Shown piece after piece: positions 47,370 through 58,597 of a stretch of DNA of 64,000 nt (positions are counted from its first letter, which is position 1; each line of letters begins with the position of its first letter). The notes beneath the pieces were generated by a model. It searched no databases and had not been told where the DNA came from. It saw only the letters and a program-made list of their open reading frames with translations. The stretch is taken from positions 36,146,164-36,210,163 of the forward strand of contig CM075941.1 in NCBI GenBank assembly GCA_038030265.1, given 5' to 3'. This DNA is from Corythucha ciliata (Eukaryota > Arthropoda > Insecta > Hemiptera > Tingidae). Made by a program: the position numbers and the translations under genes.

Positions 47370-47700
47370 TACGACGTTTTCCTTGGAATTACCTTGACTT
47401 CTGAAATATATATTTGTTGATTCTTCTTCAAAGCTATTAAAAGATTGTTTGTATAATTTGCATTGGATTGGTCATTTCATTGTAAACAAATCACTGAGAA
47501 AAAAAATGGGCACTTTCTCTGTTAAATTCAACCAAGAATTCTCTGTTAAGCGGTAGCACCCGAGACGAGGTCGGTACATTTAACCGATATGGCACATCTA
47601 GGTTAAAGCATGTCAAACTCTGTAAGTACGCATCTCGGTAAAATCGAATTTCGAGGTAACGGAGAATAATGGTGTACTCTACAGAGACTTTCTCCTACCA

Positions 47701-47960
47701 TTCTCGGTCATATCAACAGAGAAGGATTGCTCATTTAACGTAGATCCCTCTGTGTAATCTACAGACTAAGTCAGTACATTACACGTACCACTCTCTGTCA
47801 TATCAACAGAGAAGGATTGCTCATTTAACGTAGATCTGTCTGTGTAGTCTGCAGAGACAGTCAGTACATTACACGCACCACTCTCTGTTATATGAAGAAA
47901 GAAGGATTGCTCATTTAACGTAGATCTCTTCGTGTATTTTGCAGAGCATATAAGTGCTGT
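47701..47960 (+). repeat. 90 bp tandem repeat, about three copies
   Basis: Units start at about 47709, 47799 and 47889, exactly 90 bases apart. They share GAAGGATTGCTCATTTAACG and CAGTACATTACACG. Each contains CTCTGT and AACAGAG half-motifs matching the subterminal repeats of the enclosing element. Confidence 0.85.
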
Positions 47961-49364
47961 AGGTCAAAAAATGTCAACAAAAAAAAATGCACCAAAATTA
48001 TAATAATAATAAGTTATTTTTATTAAACAATGTTCACTGACAAGCGTAATGGCAAAAGAAGAAACATATCACAAAAATTTCCATAAAAATTTTCATAAAT
48101 ATTTAATAACATTCCAAAGTTGCGTCATTGGTCACTTCTGGTGACAATTCTATTAAACAATAAATAGAATTTACTAGATTAAAGGCAAATAATTCAACAC
48201 CATGAAAAGGTTTTTCTATAGGAGAAATATTTAAGATAATAACTGACAGGACAACAAAATCACAAACGGAAGTAGCTTCATGCCAAAATGAATTTATAAA
48301 TCAAGTTAATAAAAAGTAAAAAAACAACTTTTGAACCACATACCTTTGAGAAGATGATCGTTTTTTGAAATCCACAAAAAAAAAAATGATAAATAATCGC
48401 AATAATAATCTATTAAACATATTAAACTCACGATACTAAACGACAAGCACGCTTCACTTCATCCAACACAAGACTAATAATGAACGCGACCTATGGTACG
48501 CTGAGCCCTTTCCTCCCCACTATATTTTGTTTTCAACAGATAATCCACCGAGAAATGACAAGCTATTACAGAGAAGAGGGATATTTAACCGAGTTGGCCT
48601 CGGTTAAATATTTTGCTCTGCCGATTTAACAGAGTTAGTAAGGTTGTTTAACAGAGTTGGTAAGGTGATTTAACAGAGTTGGTCTGTAGTGAAAAGTGTT
48701 GATTCAACATAGACAAATTTGTAGTCTGCCTCGTGCCGATTTGTCAAGATATTACTTTTTATTATGTAGACAATTTATGAACTTGTCGAAATATGAAAAC
48801 ATCCTTACGGAAGTGCACGGTCCCCCGATGCAACTGCGCACAGTGGGGCAATTGTGGCAAAAATGGGAAAAAACTAAATAAGTCGGAAACGAAGCGTTTG
48901 CGGCCATTTGTTGTTAGGAAGTTTTTTGTTCAGCGTGAAATTTAACATTGGATAACAGTCTTTGCCGCACATGATCATTGATTTGTCAATAATTATGTAT
49001 TAAAAATTTAAGTTTTTATAGATGTACCCTACCAAAAAATTTGGTTTAAAAAATTTTCAAACATATTTCATACGATCTATAGCGTGAAATGAGCCATGAG
49101 CGAATACGCGTATTCACGAAAACGCTAAACTCAATAATAATAGAAAAATACGAAATTAAAAAGAAAGATTGGCGAAACCCCCACTTTATACGCTTTCTAA
49201 AAACGCTTTAAAACTTCTTGCTACAGAAATAAAAGAAAAAACTTCTCACTAATACAAAAATAACTTAAAACCAAAGAAATAAAATTCAGATTCTTATTGC
49301 AAAAATTATGCACAAAATAAAATGAAATTTGGGTAGTGAAACACAATAAAATAAAAAACCTTTT

Positions 49365-49744
49365 TCAAAGCAACAACTCCCGTATGTCCTCACTCATTGG
49401 CAAGTGCTTCTTTTTGGGTTCCGGCCTCAAACTCTTAATAAGTGGGTCTGAGGTCTCCAGTATCTTATGAAAAATGTCCTCGTTTGTAACTGTGCGAGAG
49501 TGCTTCCTCGCGTGATTCAATCTGAAGATTTTGTAGGCTTTGTTGCGACTTTCTTGCGCTTCTTCAGATAGCATTCCCACGGGAAGAGCTGCAGCTGTAA
49601 TAATTTCTGAGCCGTGAACCAGCAATTGGTGTGCTGTTGAGGGCATGTAGTATACCATTGGTAAAGTTGAATGGCTATCTCAGCGGTTTCTTTCGCGTAG
49701 ACCCCAAATTTAACGGCATCAATGTCGTGGTTGCTGTTGATCAC
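49365..49744 (-). pseudogene. Fragment of a transposase-like ORF
   Basis: Two overlapping minus-strand frames join across a one-base shift near 49650. One encodes INSNHDIDAVKFGVYAKETA. The other encodes PSTAHQLLVHG, LSEEAQESRNK and TNEDIFHKILETSDPLI. I recall similar phrases from uncharacterised transposon-derived insect proteins, but cannot name the family. It ends at a stop at 49365. It lies within the TTAACAGAG element and may be its degraded transposase C-terminus. Confidence 0.55.
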
Positions 49745-49904
49745 ATTTAAGATGGTACCTACCTAGTCGCTCAATCAAGTGTTTATCGATTTTTGTGACT
49801 TCTGAAGTTAAATCTGGGTTGGCGAAAAACCTCCGGGCAGTATTTACGATAGTTAACGTTTTATTATTAAAACGAAAAACAAGAAAAAACAACAATATAT
49901 ATAT

Positions 49905-50035
49905 AGCAAATTTAACCGACCTCGGATTCGTGTTCTAGGGGTCCTGAAACGTGAAAAAAAGTATCACAACCCATATGTGCGACCATCAGGGCGAGACCAA
50001 TAGTGCATTTTTTGAATGAAATGCACTAAAACACA
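49905..50035 (+). repeat. Dispersed repeat, second copy
   Basis: Second occurrence of the module at 23902-24040: CGGATTCGTGTTC, CTGAAACGTGAAAA, then TGCATTTTTTGAATGAAATG. Diverged, same orientation. Confidence 0.55.
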
Positions 50036-51465
50036 CATTTGGCTATTCTTGCATGAAAGTGGTTGTAGATGCCAGAGTTGTAGCTGGATGCAGATGAAAA
50101 TTGTATAGCACAACCTCAAATGCATCTAGATAACAAAAATTTAGCATTCATGCAGGAGGAAGGCGGAGCTTTTTTTGTATGTGAACTACTAGAGGACATA
50201 ATCACCTAATAGTTCTTGGCCTTAGGACATGAGTTTCACCTGCCTGTTTCACTTGATTGACGCACTCATGTTACTCTTAAGAGGTGTACGGTCACATTAA
50301 CAACAAATTAATTCCATTTCAACAAAAACGGAAACCTGCGGAAAATAATTTCAATCAATCCTATATTGTTCATTTTGTCGACTTTCAACTTTGAAGCCCA
50401 ATTGACTCATCATTTTACCATTTAATTGAAAAACGAGTATCTTATCTTGAACGAACGAAATTCTCACTTTCGAAAATACAGTTTTTTCCACCTTTGCCCC
50501 ACTGTGCTGCGTGACAAAGTTTCCTTTGAAGGAAAAGAGGAAGAGGGAAGAAAAAGAGATCACAACCCAAGCAACTGAGTGAACGACAAATTTTGAAATA
50601 ATGTGAACTACCATTTCTCAAGTTTGCCTTAGAAAAATCTTATTTTGGCAAAAGAGTCGCATGATTGGATGACAATGAGGGCCCTACTTTCGAGACACTG
50701 AAATAATCGAGCAAAAGTTCTACAGTACACTCCGCAAGCTGCCGGACTGTTTTTTGTAGTTAACAGAGTAGGTCCGTTGATTAGCATACTTTTGAAAACA
50801 GAGTACCAGTTGTTTTCACATAGTACCGCTGCGAATATCGGTTAAAGACAGAAGAACTTTATTAACAGAGTCACTAATCTCTGTAAAACGCATTTTTGAC
50901 CGAGAGTTCACGGTTAAGTATAGTTAAGTAGGCGATTTCTATGCTGTTCCCACATAGAAAGTGCATTAACCAAGAAGGACCATGCAAAAAGTGCAGAACT
51001 TTTCGGTAAAACCAACCGAGAACTGCTTTAACATACCTCATTAACAGACCATTTTTCTCAGTTATAATTTGGTGTAAGTCAACTTGTCTTAATTACCACG
51101 ATGTTTTTTTGTTAGCCCATCGCTAACTTCATTCCACTGACCAAAATGCACTAGGCTAGGCGGTTTACCTACTGGGGAATGCACTTGATTTCTTTACATG
51201 AACAATGACAGTAACTGGAGAGGAGGTGATTTGGGGTTTTACACCCTGTTACGACTAACATGAGGACATTTCGGCATGGGGCTGGTGGCAATATTAGGCT
51301 TTTGAGGTGCCTTTATCTATCACTAATGTCTCAAGGAAAAACAATGTACCAAATAATTGTGCATAGCAACTTTTTTATTCCAGTTTTGTCCAAGGAATAA
51401 GTGCATAGATAAACGCACCCATAGGGTCACCGCCCCGTCCTTAAAATTTGATTAAGAAGAATCTA

Positions 51466-51604
51466 GGGGGCCTATTCTCTAACCTAACAACAAACAATAT
51501 TTTTTCGCCAGCTGTGTAATTCATTCATTTGTCTGAATAAAATTAATGAAATAAACACATGACTGCGAAAAAGGTAATGATTCGGAGTTGGAGAATAGGC
51601 CCCC
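51466..51604. mobile_element. MITE, GGGGGCCTATTCTC ends
   Basis: About 139 bases with perfect 14-base inverted ends GGGGGCCTATTCTC and an AT-rich interior. A similar smaller structure lies at 59868-59955. Non-coding. Confidence 0.75.
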
Positions 51605-51867
51605 AGGTACTTTAATAATTTATTTTTCTACATCCGAAAGTTTGGGAGTAACGAAATATTAGCAAACATGCCAAAAACCAAGCTAAAACTTAAGAAATAA
51701 TATGTAAACTAAAAAAAAAAAAGGGATTGAAATATATTTGTATGGAAAGGCTCCGATTCCTACTGCCGAAGGGGCGTGGCCGTCACTCTTTGCATCTTCC
51801 CCTCCACGGCTTCATTTTTTCCTTCACGAAACCTACTACGTGTCATCTCCATAGTATTCTTTCCTCC

Positions 51868-52142
51868 TTGCAAAAGATGTAGGAAATTTAATGTCCTACC
51901 TGCATTGTATGGGAGGTTTTTCTCTAAAGCCAATGGTTCAGTTCAAGAGATGTTTAGAGAAAACTAAAAGAATTTCTGAAAAATCGCTGATTTCGGGCTG
52001 CCAAAAGTTGTGCTGAGAGTTTCAGAAGTAACATTTTTTTTTTCTCAAACGCTCCTTACCTACATAGACAAGATAAAAAAATAAAAACATACTGGACCTT
52101 TTGCATGGTAAACGTTATTTTCGGATAATTTGACAGGACTAC
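51868..52142 (-). repeat. Long inverted repeat, right arm (partner 43138-43398)
   Basis: Complement of the left arm. It reads CCTACCTGCATTGTATGGGA, then GGCTGCCAAAAGTTGTGC and TACTGGACCTTTTGCA, ending near GACAGGACTA. No clear target duplication with the left flank. Confidence 0.7.
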
Positions 52143-53435
52143 CAAGAATTACAAAGGCAATTTCTCAAAAAAGTTGATGGTGTGGTGGCGTGGGGTGATA
52201 ATAAGACATGCCATTTTAAAAATTCGACATACTTCACCTCTTTTTGTGTAACAAAAGTCTGTGATTACCATGATTTCACGAAAAAGTTGAATAGTTAAAA
52301 AGTGGGGGGGGTAAAAATAGGGCGATTTGCCAAAATTGTTAAATTCCTCAGTAATCGTGCACCGTCGGATTCCTATTTTTGACGGTTATCCTTCTTGTTA
52401 GGGACACTGATGAAGCGTCATGTGGCACGTACACTATTTATCAAAATTAAACACTTATAAGTACATCATGCTCTTTGATCAAGGCTTATCTCCTTAGATC
52501 AGAACATAGGACGTTCTCATTATTTTACCGCCATATTCCTCAGTAATTAGGCCGGAAGGTTAAATGAAAGTTACGCCCTAGTTCACCAGGGGCTCTCGTA
52601 TAAATATTGCAGCAGGGTCAAGGAAAAAAGGTATTGAAAGTTTATACTATATAGAGCTCTTGCTATGCGTCTGTTTACTCTCCTTGATTTATCGCGTTAG
52701 AGCACGCGACTATCTTCCTTATTTCCTGCAGCAGCTGGGTCAACTTTTATACTGGCTGTTTCCTTCCCCAAACAGCCTGTCATTCATTACTCTCCCAGTC
52801 CCTTTCTCTCTCATCTTTTCTTAAAAACAACACAGAAGACCAGTCTCTCGTCTTTTTACTCAGGAAAGGAGAACGGAAGCTTTTTTCACTTCATAAATAA
52901 CAGGTTGTTACATCCCTCAGTTTTTAAATTTGGAGAATAAAAGTATGCGTCCTATTTTACAGAGATATACCTGCACATAATACAGATTTAAAAAAAAACA
53001 CATTCTGGAAATGACGGGATCAAGAGGTTTGAAAAGGGACAAAAAACTTGCTGTTTGCCCGTATAGTAATTAACTTTTAGGTAACCGATTTCCACATTTA
53101 AAAAAAAGAAATGTTCATCACCCCCCCTTTCCCCCTTGGCTAGAAAAATGACACTCATCTTCCCCTTTCATGTCTTGAAGGGGTAGTTAATTAAAGAATC
53201 GGACTCCTTCTGCAAACGAAAACTACGAGAAAAACGTAAAAGCAAAAAGAGGTAAAAAACGAACACTGATGTTAAAACAGAAAATATTCGAATTTGAGGT
53301 ATAAAGTGGACTTTTTTCTCTCTCTGACGAAAGCACTCCATACAGAATTGCTTTATTATGGAGTGAGGAAAGGCGTGCCAGGTAAAAAGTTTAATAATAC
53401 CCAAGGGTATAATACTACTTCTTAGATGTACCAAC
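52143..53435. other. Intronic stretch, nothing recognised
   Basis: No coding potential with family resemblance. A C-run occurs near 53120. Short ORFs only. Confidence 0.35.
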
Positions 53436-53571
53436 CGTATATCTTCATGTTTTTCTCCTTGATATCTGTAGCGAATGCGGGAGCCTCCGTTGAAACTTCA
53501 CAGCGGTAAGCTCCACTGCTTTTATAGTCAACTCGAGCTAAGGTGACTTTATTCATGTCCGACGCAGAAGT
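53436..53571 (-). CDS. Beaten-path-family protein, exon encoding end of first Ig domain
   Basis: Minus-strand 136-base exon with acceptor TTTTGTCAG before 53571 and donor ATACG/GTTGGT at 53436/53435 (phase 0 in, phase 1 out). It encodes VTLARVDYKSSGAYRCEVST then EAPAFAT. This is the D-x-x-S-S-G-x-Y-x-C motif of a V-type Ig domain, followed by the EVSxEAPxF signature that marks Beat proteins. The exon carrying the first half of this domain and the signal peptide should lie upstream, above 53571, and was not found in this window. Confidence 0.85.
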
Positions 53572-54821
53572 CTGACAAAAATAAAAAAAAAAATAAAAAT
53601 TAGTAAAGTACAAAAAATTATATTACTTTGTCATAAATTATGCCAGATGCATCTGGACACATTTACGTAAATGAACCCATAAACATGAATTATGTTATTA
53701 ATTACTAAGGTATAAATTAGCAGAAATCTACGCTTATACCTAATGGAATTTAATTACTGGGGCGATGAGTTATTTGATGGTATGAGAAGAGAAGGGTTGT
53801 ACAATGTTGAATTAGCTCTGTGGATATCAGCCTAGCTTTGATCTCCGTGATCTAATCTTGAGATCGCATGTAATGGGCGGTCAACCTGTATATAATTCAG
53901 TGCATAGTAGGAAAACTGATTAATATTTACCTCTTCGAGAGTGAATTGGTTTAACGCTTTGTTTTTCCCGATTGAGAAGAAAAATTGCTAGACCAACAAC
54001 TGACGTGACTATAAGATTTATGAAAATGGTACATGTATTTCACAACGAGAGACGAAAGCGTCACTTTACGTGTGAGTTGTATTAAGCGAACGAGGCAACG
54101 CCGAGTTCGCTAGTTACTAACAACGAGCGCGTAAAGACTCTCCTCACGAGTTGTGCGAACGGTATTTTCCGCTTGACCGACCAAAGATTCACCTTGAACA
54201 CAGTCGATGCCTACCAAACACGTCACGCCTAACAGTGACGGGAAAGTATATTATGACATAAGGCCGGAACGTCAACCGTTCCGGAAGAGGTTGACAGATT
54301 TAGCAATGAGGCTTTCGCCTCCGGTGGAAGCCTAATTGCTATCTGGCGACCGAGTCTGGATTTTTCCGGCCGAATGTCGTACGCTATTTTCTGGGAAAAC
54401 TTAACAGCAGTTTAATCAAAAAGATCAAGATTTAAACAATTCAAATACTCCTAGAGGGAACTGGGGAAGGTTCCCCTTCGATTTTTAGTGTGGTGAAGGG
54501 TGGAGGGGCAGGGCTTCCTTTCGGGTACGGGAGGGTGGTGAGGATGCCGCGTTGCCAGGGGAGCCGTCGCGACGCGGTGTGAGGAGGGCTAAGGCGAGTG
54601 CGAGTGGACAATAATTAAATAAGTGGGAGCGAATCATGAGTAGAAGGGAAGCAGCTGGAAGAATAGCTCTTGAGACCGCTGAACTGTACTATAATGATGT
54701 GATTATAGTACGGTTTTCCAGAAAGTAATTTTTCGCACTCCATGCCCTGTAAGAAGTCAATTACTGTACTAGCTTAGGACGGTAAAGTTGTACTTTACCA
54801 TGCTCAGTCCAGGAATTGTGG
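53572..54821. other. Upstream Beat-like intron, no exon recognised
   Basis: No exon encoding the first half of the Ig domain was seen. A small inverted repeat with CCGGAACG...CGTTCCGG lies near 54263-54283, within a possible 138-base MITE (54249-54386). A perfect short hairpin GTACTATAAT...ATTATAGTAC lies near 54687. Confidence 0.4.
54249..54386. mobile_element. Possible MITE, GACATAAGGCCGGAA ends
   Basis: GACATAAGGCCGGAA at the left is mirrored imperfectly by TTCCGGCCGAATGTC at the right, around an internal CCGGAACG hairpin. Non-coding. No clear target duplication. Confidence 0.45.
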
Positions 54822-54964
54822 ATTACATTACAAGACTAGTAAGTGGTGCATTATCTGCGAGTTTTCTGTTTGGCGGGCGAGGCTTGCCAAGGCCGCTAAT
54901 TAAAAATGAGCGGGTATTGCGACATCATAGACGAGTGACGTACGTTATTTTTCGCGCAACCGTC
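54822..54964 (+). repeat. Dispersed repeat, TGGCGGGCGAGGC family, copy 2
   Basis: Carries TTTGGCGGGCGAGGC, CCAAGGCCGCTAAT, and ACGAGTGACGTACG at its end. Aligns with 789-920 and the complement of 56842-56968. Confidence 0.55.
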
Positions 54965-55691
54965 GTCGAAGATTACCAAGTTTTTTTCTTTTGACAACAA
55001 AAAACGATGTCTTAGGCAGCGATCATACAGTGGCGATACGATATCGTTTCTACATCACTCTGTCACATTTTCATTTGTTTCCATCTGTTTCTCTACACAT
55101 ACCCTAGAATATCTTAATTCCACACGCTCAATGCCCCTTTAGCGTTTAGTAATAGACCCTATTCCGCACAATGGGAGAAACAATTTTATTCTCGCACGCC
55201 GTGTGAGAAAGTATTTCATTTCTGCACGGCGTGCGAGAAAAATCCACCAATTTCACAGACGGCTACTCTTCAACTCGAAGCGGGGAAACTTGACGTGAGT
55301 AAGGTCGAAGAATTATTTTAAAGGATTTTTTTAAATTTCGTATATTTGCTATTATATTTTTAAAATCTAAGGATTGTTAAGCATTATTTTTCAGGTCGTA
55401 TGTGCTGCTCTGGGAGCAATGACTTTTTTTTGTACGCCCTCTCGACTCCAGATCTAGTAAGTCGTTTTTCCATAAATTTTTCGTCGTGGCTTCATTGATG
55501 AAATGGTGCTTTTTGAAAGAACGTATGTGTACAGAAAATAGCGTACGATACTCGAGCGGAATCTGCTCATTCCGAAGCTCGTACGATGTGCCGCCACTCA
55601 ACTACGTCTCGTGTCGGCAATTCATCGTACTCGTGCGGAATGAGTAATTTGCTATATACGATACAACTATAGTTGTATCGTAATATACTAT

Positions 55692-56041
55692 TTTCATCCT
55701 ACTCGATGTGAAAACACGTGCTTTCATGACTCGCAACTGTCATAGTCCTGCTGGAGCCAGCCCCGAAAATGTACATGTAATTTGTCACAGGTTTTGAAGA
55801 TCGGAACTCATTGCTTATGGTCCATTGAGTGAGAAAATGAACGTCTGCCATGCCAAAGCGGTTGCTTTCAAAGATGGCGGCCTCTTTGATGATACAAATT
55901 TTGCCCACCTCTGCACATACAGGGTGACTGGTACTTACTACTGGGCGAGAGGGGTGATTGTACACCCTAAATGCTACAATAGTATATGTTTTATTCTACT
56001 CGATGTGAAAACGCTTGCTTTCATGACTCGCAACTGTCATG
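55692..56041 (+). repeat. Direct repeat of ~48 bp, 297 bp apart
   Basis: CTACTCGATGTGAAAAC and CTTTCATGACTCGCAACTG occur at 55696-55741 and 55992-56040 with minor changes. The sequence between has no recognised gene. A perfect 24-base palindrome with core CAACTATAGTTG lies just before, at 55658-55681. Confidence 0.65.
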
Positions 56042-56324
56042 AAAATACGATTTTCATGTCTAGGTATGAAAGTGTTTGCAAAAATTTGCCACCATGATGC
56101 GCTTTGGATGGCTATTGAATTTTGTTTCCCTTTCCTGTAGGGGTTCTTCTCGTTGCCACGCAACACTCATCTCCTCACTCCTCCACACCAACCGATATCG
56201 TTCCCACTCACTGAGACGTTGTCATTTTTGTCTAGATGCACTTTTATTTGTATTCTCTCAAGTACAGATGAGCAAACGTTTTCTTTTATTACACCTTCTT
56301 GTTTTATATTCAATACTAATTTAT

Positions 56325-56589
56325 TATACAGAAAAAAAGAGAGACGTTCACGTCGCGTAAAGATTACTTTATTATGGGACCGGTTTCAGCTGCTGCCAGC
56401 CATCCCTTCAAAAAACAAAGGCAAGGCTTCCGGAACGATTTTTAAAAAAATCGATTATTTTTTTGTTATTGGTTCACGGTTCCGGAAGCCTTGCCTTTGT
56501 TTTTTGAAGGGATGGCTGGCAGCAGCTGAAACCGGTCCCGTAATAAAGTAATCTTTACGCGACGTGAACGTCTTTCTTTTTTTCTGTAT
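56325..56589. mobile_element. Near-perfect foldback, ATACAGAAAAAAAGAG ends
   Basis: Arms of about 111 bases (56325-56435 and 56480-56589) are almost identical in inverted orientation, separated by about 44 bases. Blocks include CGTCGCGTAAAGATTAC, GGGACCGGTTTCAGCTGC and AAGGCAAGGCTTCCGGAAC. The low divergence suggests a young insertion or ongoing arm homogenisation. Transcripts would form a long hairpin. Non-coding. Confidence 0.85.
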
Positions 56590-56841
56590 GAAACCGTCGT
56601 CGCACCTCCGGCCTACAAACTCTTGGCCAGCATACTAATTTATTAATTTTTCCCCCTTCTTGCGAAGGAAAAAAAAATCATGTGTGCACCTTGGCAGAAA
56701 GGTGTATTCTGGGGCTCGAAAAATGGTCGTTATTATTTCTTTTTTTTTTGGCCGATGGCTTTTACAACCATGCCACCATGAAAATGGCACCTGAGGCTTT
56801 CTATACTTAATGAACGGCTGTCGCGTGAAAAAGGCCGTACA

Positions 56842-56968
56842 TCACTCGTACTCGGATTCATCTGCTTTTTTTTTTTTTTTTTCAGAGGGCTTGGCTGCGC
56901 CTCGCCCGCCAAACAAAAAACACGCAGGTAAAAGTCCGCCTACCGTAGTTGTAATATAATATACTGTA
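56842..56968 (-). repeat. Dispersed repeat, TGGCGGGCGAGGC family, copy 3
   Basis: Complement carries TTTGGCGGGCGAGGC, followed by a long A-run (T-run at 56865-56882 on the plus strand) and ACGAGTGATGTACGG. Third copy of the family. Confidence 0.55.
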
Positions 56969-57214
56969 TCCGTCGACTTCCTGCAGTTGTTTTTTGCCTG
57001 TAAACTCAAGCTCAACATGCAAAAACAAATGTGAGGATGTTTCTTCTGAAACAGTTTCCCACAATGTTGACTCCGGTGTGGCACATCACCATAAAATGTA
57101 CTCGCGGTCCTAAACCTTGCCGCACCTGGGGTGGAAATCTCTAGTCCCGAAATAGACAAGGTTGCCACCAGAAAAACTTATACTTAGCAAAGAAGGGTTT
57201 TTTATAAATGTTAT

Positions 57215-58090
57215 CGGAAAAATTGAGATTTTTTCACTTTTAGCCACAATTAGCTCTTTTTCTCAATTTTAGTCGAGACTTTGCCTCCAGAAATCGCAAA
57301 TTGGCAAATTCTCAATATTAACTAGGAATTGCACTTAATCTCAATTGCTGTGTTCTATCAATAGTGCACTATATTCATATTGCCTCAGATTATCTTTTTT
57401 TCTCAATTTTAGCAACGAATTAACATTTATTTTATGCGTAGGCATTTATTAGAGAAATTTCTAAATTTCAGGCAAGCATTGCCTCAAAAACCATGAACTG
57501 GCAATTCTGGCAGTGGAGTGATCGCATTTTGTCCATTTCTGCAGCGTATTAGCGACTTTCATTCATTTTTTGGGAGTGAATTAGGGTTTTCTCAATTTCA
57601 GGCTAGAATTAGCGTTTTTCTCAACTTTATCTGCGAATCAGCGATTTTGTTCACTTATAGCCGGGAACTGACACTTTTTTTCAATTAAGGCCACGACTTT
57701 GCCTCCAGACATTACGATTTATCGCTTTCTCACAATTCCAGCTGTGAATGAGCACTTTTCTCAAAAACCGCATATTTGCACTGTTTCACAATTTTAGTCG
57801 CGAATTAGCGCTTTCACTGCATTATTTTATCCATGAATTTGCACTTTTTCTCAATTTGTGATTTTTTCCTCCTGCATGAATTATCGGTTTTCCTCAATTT
57901 CAGCCACGAAATTTCCTCACGGAACCATAAATTAGCGTTTCTCGTTTTCCCAATTTTAGCTGTGAATTAGCGGTTTTTCTCAATTTTAACCTAGTATTAG
58001 AGCTTTGCCTCAATTTTAGCCGCAAATTAACGCTTGTTGTGTGGTTTTGTTGTTGTTGTTTTTTTTTGTTTTTGTTTTTTTTCAATTTTA
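57215..58090 (+). repeat. Degenerate tandem array, AATTAGCG motif, distant copy
   Basis: Many diverged units with TTTTCTCAATTTTAGCC(G)CGAATTAGCG, the same pattern as 6000-8670 about 50 kb away. Ends in a T/G-rich tract near 58045-58085. Confidence 0.6.
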
Positions 58091-58597
58091 ACGACGTAAA
58101 GGTCAATACAGACTACTCGGACGTGACGTGGGAACACGCATTCCCACGTGTGATACGAAATTCTAGAAAAAGGCTTTTATTTGTTTATGTTCTCATTGCT
58201 CTGACGAGCACCAACCCACGTTGGATAATATTTCAAATCCCCCAGTGGGTGCTGCCCTCATGTGGCCAACGGGGAAGGCAGTATAATTTTTCTCCTCCCT
58301 ATTTTTTTTCTTCATGTCCTGCCGGCACGCAAGTGAAATTGACCGGCGTAATTTAGTCGTTTTTTACGAGGCCTGGCTTAGACCTAATGGTGTATATTTT
58401 TTTATGCCCGCGCTGACCGTGAACTCATCCTCCTTTGCATTCCTGAGTTATGTGCTGAAATTGTGTCGCCGGTGAGTTTTCGTGGCTGTTCCCGAGCAAC
58501 CGTATATCGTCGCCTTTTTACCAAGGGAACCTGTGTAATCGACGCTCTTGGAAAGGACAAGGTATTTTTAATTAATAAATTAATTAAACTGATGTTA

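Larger units (their letters stand above)
47491..51062. mobile_element. Unclassified DNA transposon with TTAACAGAG subterminal repeats
   Basis: Ends ACTGAGAAAAAAAATGG (left) and, on the complement, ACTGAGAAAAATGG (right) enclose about 3.57 kb. Many TTAACAGAG/CTCTGTTAA and TTAACCGA motifs cluster near both ends (47510-47960 and 50755-51060) and at 48590-48700. A degraded minus-strand ORF lies at 49744-49365. Clustered subterminal motifs are typical of transposase-binding sites. The target-site duplication is unresolved and I cannot name the superfamily. Confidence 0.6.
23353..53435 (-). other. 30 kb intron of the Beat-like gene
   Basis: Phase-1 intron of about 30,083 bases, joining ATATACG at 53436 to CTTATCC at 23352. 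It is filled with nested transposons: piggyBac-like, Harbinger-like, Penelope-like, I-like LINE, hAT-like and P-like. The inferred order follows from exon order, strand, matching phases and homology of successive exons to successive parts of Beat proteins. An additional small exon inside cannot be excluded. Confidence 0.7.

Noticed and set aside
57900..58106. Lys/Asn-rich minus-strand ORF
   Set aside because: Encoded by the T-run and the AATTAGCG array; a repeat artefact.
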